Made by a program: the position numbers and the translations under genes
Notes under the pieces: generated by a model
Database searches by the model: none
Told to the model about the DNA's origin: nothing
The model's input: the letters and a program-made list of their open reading frames with translations, nothing else
Source: Desulfotomaculaceae bacterium
Lineage (GTDB): Bacteria > Bacillota > Desulfotomaculia > Desulfotomaculales > Pelotomaculaceae
Assembly: GCA_028702695.1 (NCBI GenBank)
Contig: JAQVOH010000008.1
Location: 1-46,274, forward strand
Reading direction: 5' to 3'
DNA: 46,274 nucleotides
In this document: positions 44,129 through 46,274 of the stretch, piece after piece
Position numbering within the stretch: position 1 is the stretch's first letter
How the letters are laid out: every line of letters starts with the position of its first letter

Positions 44129-44209
44129 CAGTAAGTGCAGTCTTTATCCTTGCCTATACCGATTGCATCAAGCATGTCATGGATGTTTTGGTATTTAAGT
44201 GTTGAAAAT
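44129..44209 (-). pseudogene. Relic of the 3' end of a PurF-like gene
   Basis: About 80 bases match 44283-44363, the last coding part of the PurF-like gene, at roughly 90% by eye (shared CATCAAGCATGTCATGGATG and TATCCTTGCCTATACCGAT). The repeat starts are 154 bases apart in the same orientation. Only the tail of the gene is present, so it is debris of a tandem copy or local duplication. Confidence 0.8.
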
Positions 44210-44260
44210 TATTGAATACGACCAAACTCTAGTCTGCTTACGGATGCCCTCAATAACCCA

Positions 44261-45667
44261 CTAAAATTCTTTCTCATTCCAACAGTAGGTGCAGATTTTA
44301 TCCTTGCCTATACCGATGGCATCAAGCATGTCATGGATGTTCTGGTATTTCAGTGTCGATAAATTGAGCCGGTCGCTGATGCAATTGACCATACAATTGT
44401 ACTTCTCCGTTGCCGGGTCACAATATGCGTCAAGAGAATCCGGTTCCTTTCCTTCAAGCTTGATGATAGCTTGTCTTGCAGCCAGATCCAATTCAGACCG
44501 GTTGGTTGAGAAGTTTAGATATTTACAACCGAAAACAATAGGCGGGCAAGCTGCCCGGATATGAATTTCTCTGGCATTGCATCTATATAAAAGGTCCACA
44601 GTTTCTCTCATCTGTGTACCTCGAACAATTGAATCATCGCAAAAGAGCAGGCGTTTACCAGACACAAGTTCAGGAATTGGCATCAGTTTCATCCTGGCCA
44701 CAAGATTTCTTATTTCCTGGTTCTGCGGCATAAAACTCCTTGACCAGGTTGGGGTATATTTTATGAAAGGACGTCCATAGGGTATTTTGGATTGGTTTGA
44801 GTAACCGATGGCATGTCCGACCCCCGAGTCAGGCACTCCGGCCACCAGATCAATTTCCACATTGTCGTTTTTGGCCAATGCTGCGCCATTTCTATAACGC
44901 ATGACCTCAACGTTTACTCCTTCATAGGTTGAGGATGGATAACCGTAATAGACCCATAAAAAAGCGCATATTTTCATTTTATCCCTGGGCGGCGCGATTT
45001 TCTCAATACCGTCCGGCGTCAAAAAAATGATTTCTCCCGGGCCGAGTTCATAGTTAAACCTGTACCCGAGGTTGGCAAAGGTACAGGATTCAAAGGAAAC
45101 GCAGTAAGCGCCTTCTTTCTTACCTACTAATAAAGGTGTCCTGCCCAGTTTATCCCTTGAAGCATAAATCCCTTGCGGTGTTAAAAGCAGAATAGAACAG
45201 GAGCCCTCTATCAACTCCTGCGCTTTTAACAAACCATCCTTATAAGAACTTTCCTGATCTATAATTACAGACACAAGTTCTGTGGGATTAATAGTACCCT
45301 TGCTTGTTTCCATGAAATGAATATTTTTTAGATTGGAGAATGCTTTGTTGGCTATTTCATCCAAATTGTTAATTTTTCCTACTGTACTGATCGCATAGTT
45401 ACCAAGGTGTGAACGTACTATCAAAGGCTGAGGTTCTGTATCGCTTATGCACCCTATGCCCATATTGCCCTTTATGCTTGCAAGCTCAGCTTCAAATTTT
45501 GCTCTGAACTGTGTATTCTCAATGTTATGAATTGACCGGTTGAAACTGTTTCCGCTCCAGATCGCCATTCCTCCCCTGCTGGTTCCCAGGTGCGAGTGGT
45601 AATCTGTGCCAAAATACACATCCATTACGCAATCTTCTTTAGAAACAACCCCAAATAATCCACCCAC
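44261..45667 (-). CDS. PurF-like amidophosphoribosyltransferase paralog lacking the catalytic Cys (468 aa)
   Basis: The architecture is that of glutamine PRPP amidotransferase: N-terminal Ntn-type glutaminase-like domain (residues about 1-230, DYHSHLGTSRGGMAIW, YASRDKLGRTPLLVG) and C-terminal phosphoribosyltransferase domain with the PRPP loop RLLFCDDSIVRGTQMRE. In active PurF the mature N-terminus is Cys followed by GVFG; here the start reads MGGLFGVV, so the nucleophile is Gly and glutamine hydrolysis should be lost. C-terminal cysteines (CTYCW and others) may bind a metal cluster. GTG 45667 lies after GGGGTGAG. No other purine genes are adjacent, which fits a specialised paralog rather than the housekeeping enzyme. 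Confidence 0.85.
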   Translation of the reverse strand: MGGLFGVVSKEDCVMDVYFGTDYHSHLGTSRGGMAIWSGNSFNRSIHNIENTQFRAKFEAELASIKGNMGIGCISDTEPQPLIVRSHLGNYAISTVGKINNLDEIANKAFSNLKNIHFMETSKGTINPTELVSVIIDQESSYKDGLLKAQELIEGSCSILLLTPQGIYASRDKLGRTPLLVGKKEGAYCVSFESCTFANLGYRFNYELGPGEIIFLTPDGIEKIAPPRDKMKICAFLWVYYGYPSSTYEGVNVEVMRYRNGAALAKNDNVEIDLVAGVPDSGVGHAIGYSNQSKIPYGRPFIKYTPTWSRSFMPQNQEIRNLVARMKLMPIPELVSGKRLLFCDDSIVRGTQMRETVDLLYRCNAREIHIRAACPPIVFGCKYLNFSTNRSELDLAARQAIIKLEGKEPDSLDAYCDPATEKYNCMVNCISDRLNLSTLKYQNIHDMLDAIGIGKDKICTYCWNEKEF

Positions 45668-46044
45668 TTAAACTCACCCCTTAAAATTTATTTAAACTTA
45701 TATGTTTTATCGTATATAGATTGCAAGGCAAATAAATACCTTAATAGAATTACATTTTTATAATAATATTGCAACAATATTTTATATCCATATAGATACC
45801 ATTCCATTGTCATGCTTGACATATACGGCCGTTTGGAAACCAGAAATAAGCACCGTACCCATGCCAAGTTTGCCGGGACAGGTATTTGTCCCACTTGTCT
45901 CTCCTTGGTAATTAAACTGCTTAAACGATTATAATTATGATAATATTTTTAAAGAGAAGGCCTTTTATAATGTTGCCTTCCCTTTAATAATTAGAAAAAT
46001 CTGTGTTAATAGACGTATCCATCGTTCACCAATTGTTAAACTCC
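45668..46044. other. Intergenic region upstream of the PurF-like gene
   Basis: About 375 bases, strongly AT-rich near the PurF-like start. On the minus strand GGGACA AATACC TGTCCC (about 45873-45890) forms a short hairpin of the dispersed GGGACA type. A 68-codon frame (45688-45894) has AAGGAGA and GTG upstream, but its protein is rich in Tyr and Leu with no family look, so it is not called. No riboswitch was recognised. Confidence 0.5.
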
Positions 46045-46274
46045 TTAAATATAGCGGCCCGTGGCTGCAGTCAGGCCAAGTACCTGTCTGGCCCCTGCCT
46101 GCCGCAAAGTTGCGGCAGCCGCAGATATGGTGCTGCCGGTGGTGAATACATCATCAATGATCAAAACTACCTGGTCACAGATTACATCAGGCCTGCTCAC
46201 GCTAAACGCGCCTTTTAAGTTAGCTTCCCTGGCCGCACGTTTCAAACCAACCTGGGGAGGTGTATCAAAATCCT
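46045..46274 (-). CDS. comFC: ComF-family phosphoribosyltransferase, 3' part (starts beyond the window)
   Basis: C-terminal 75 residues of a competence-related ComFC protein. The sequence from the window edge reads TPPQVGLKRAAREANLKGAF and then the PRPP-binding loop VVLIIDDVFTTGSTISAAA, ending TAATGRYI. ComFC helps internalise DNA at the membrane in competent bacteria. The 5' end with the zinc-finger part is outside the window. It is followed by a 377-base gap before the PurF-like gene. Confidence 0.93.
   Translation of the reverse strand, partial: DFDTPPQVGLKRAAREANLKGAFSVSRPDVICDQVVLIIDDVFTTGSTISAAAATLRQAGARQVLGLTAATGRYI

Larger units (their letters stand above)
43756..44260. other. Intergenic region with tandem DnaA boxes and a PurF-like 3' relic
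   Basis: About 500 bases with no convincing gene. It holds two adjacent DnaA boxes (43895-43912), an inverted repeat ACCTGT ACC ACAGGT (44057-44071) and a copy of the 3' end of the neighbouring PurF-like gene (44129-44209). A 75-codon plus-strand frame across 43978-44205 lacks a ribosome site and is read antisense through the relic, so I do not call it. Confidence 0.6.

Noticed and set aside
43978-44205. 75-codon plus-strand frame near the PurF-like gene
   Set aside because: No ribosome site, and its second half is antisense to a duplicated piece of the PurF-like gene.
45688-45894. 68-codon minus-strand frame with AAGGAGA upstream
   Set aside because: Composition looks like translated AT-rich noncoding DNA and no family is recognisable; kept only as a note in the intergenic entry.

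Overview
The window reads as chromosomal DNA of an anaerobic, endospore-lineage Firmicute, most likely Peptococcaceae (Desulfotomaculum/Pelotomaculum-like). The reasons are the Gram-positive ftsE-ftsX-envC-ctp-minJ-like gene order, long-form HPF, S-layer-homology (SLH) anchored surface proteins, strong AGGAGG ribosome binding sites with frequent GTG/TTG starts, and a CooT-type nickel protein. Assignment below family level is inference. Almost every gene lies on the minus strand; only two small genes (1329 and 30392) lie on the plus strand.

Layout. 1-1043: 5' part of uvrB. 1.3-5.0 kb: a small orphan gene, an ArsB/NhaD-type transporter with a palindromic operator candidate, and a glutamine-rich sugar-binding-type lipoprotein. 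5.5-29.4 kb: nine large secreted proteins built from cohesin, dockerin, SLH, Ig-like, carboxypeptidase-regulatory, beta-propeller, SGNH-like and M4-protease modules. A group IIC intron (12335-14237) sits directly behind the terminator of the largest of these genes, and a decayed cohesin fragment lies at 26.2-26.4 kb. 29.9-30.4 kb: a truncated, frameshifted second copy of the lipoprotein gene, so the cluster is bracketed by direct repeats. 30.4-46.3 kb: core genes, namely YaaL-like, family 4 uracil-DNA glycosylase, CooT, MinJ-like PDZ protein, CtpA/B protease, EnvC-like M23 factor, FtsX, FtsE, YitT, prfB (programmed +1 frameshift), secA, hpf, a cold-shock gene, a PurF-like paralog and the 3' part of comFC.

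How it works together. I count nine cohesin modules in seven proteins, six dockerin proteins and three SLH proteins. Two SLH proteins carry cohesins and could act as cell-wall anchoring scaffoldins. Five proteins carry both cohesin and dockerin and could act as adaptors or chain-forming links. One dockerin protein is an M4 metalloprotease with no cohesin. No glycoside hydrolase is visible, so this looks like a non-cellulolytic, protease-containing cohesin-dockerin surface assembly. This is the candidate unusual system of the window. The flanking core genes cover division-site peptidoglycan remodelling (FtsEX-EnvC-Ctp-MinJ), secretion (SecA), translation (RF2, HPF) and DNA repair (UvrB, UDG).

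Limits. All functional calls come from reading motifs and domain patterns in the translations. No database search, structure prediction or alignment program was run. Domain boundaries are approximate.
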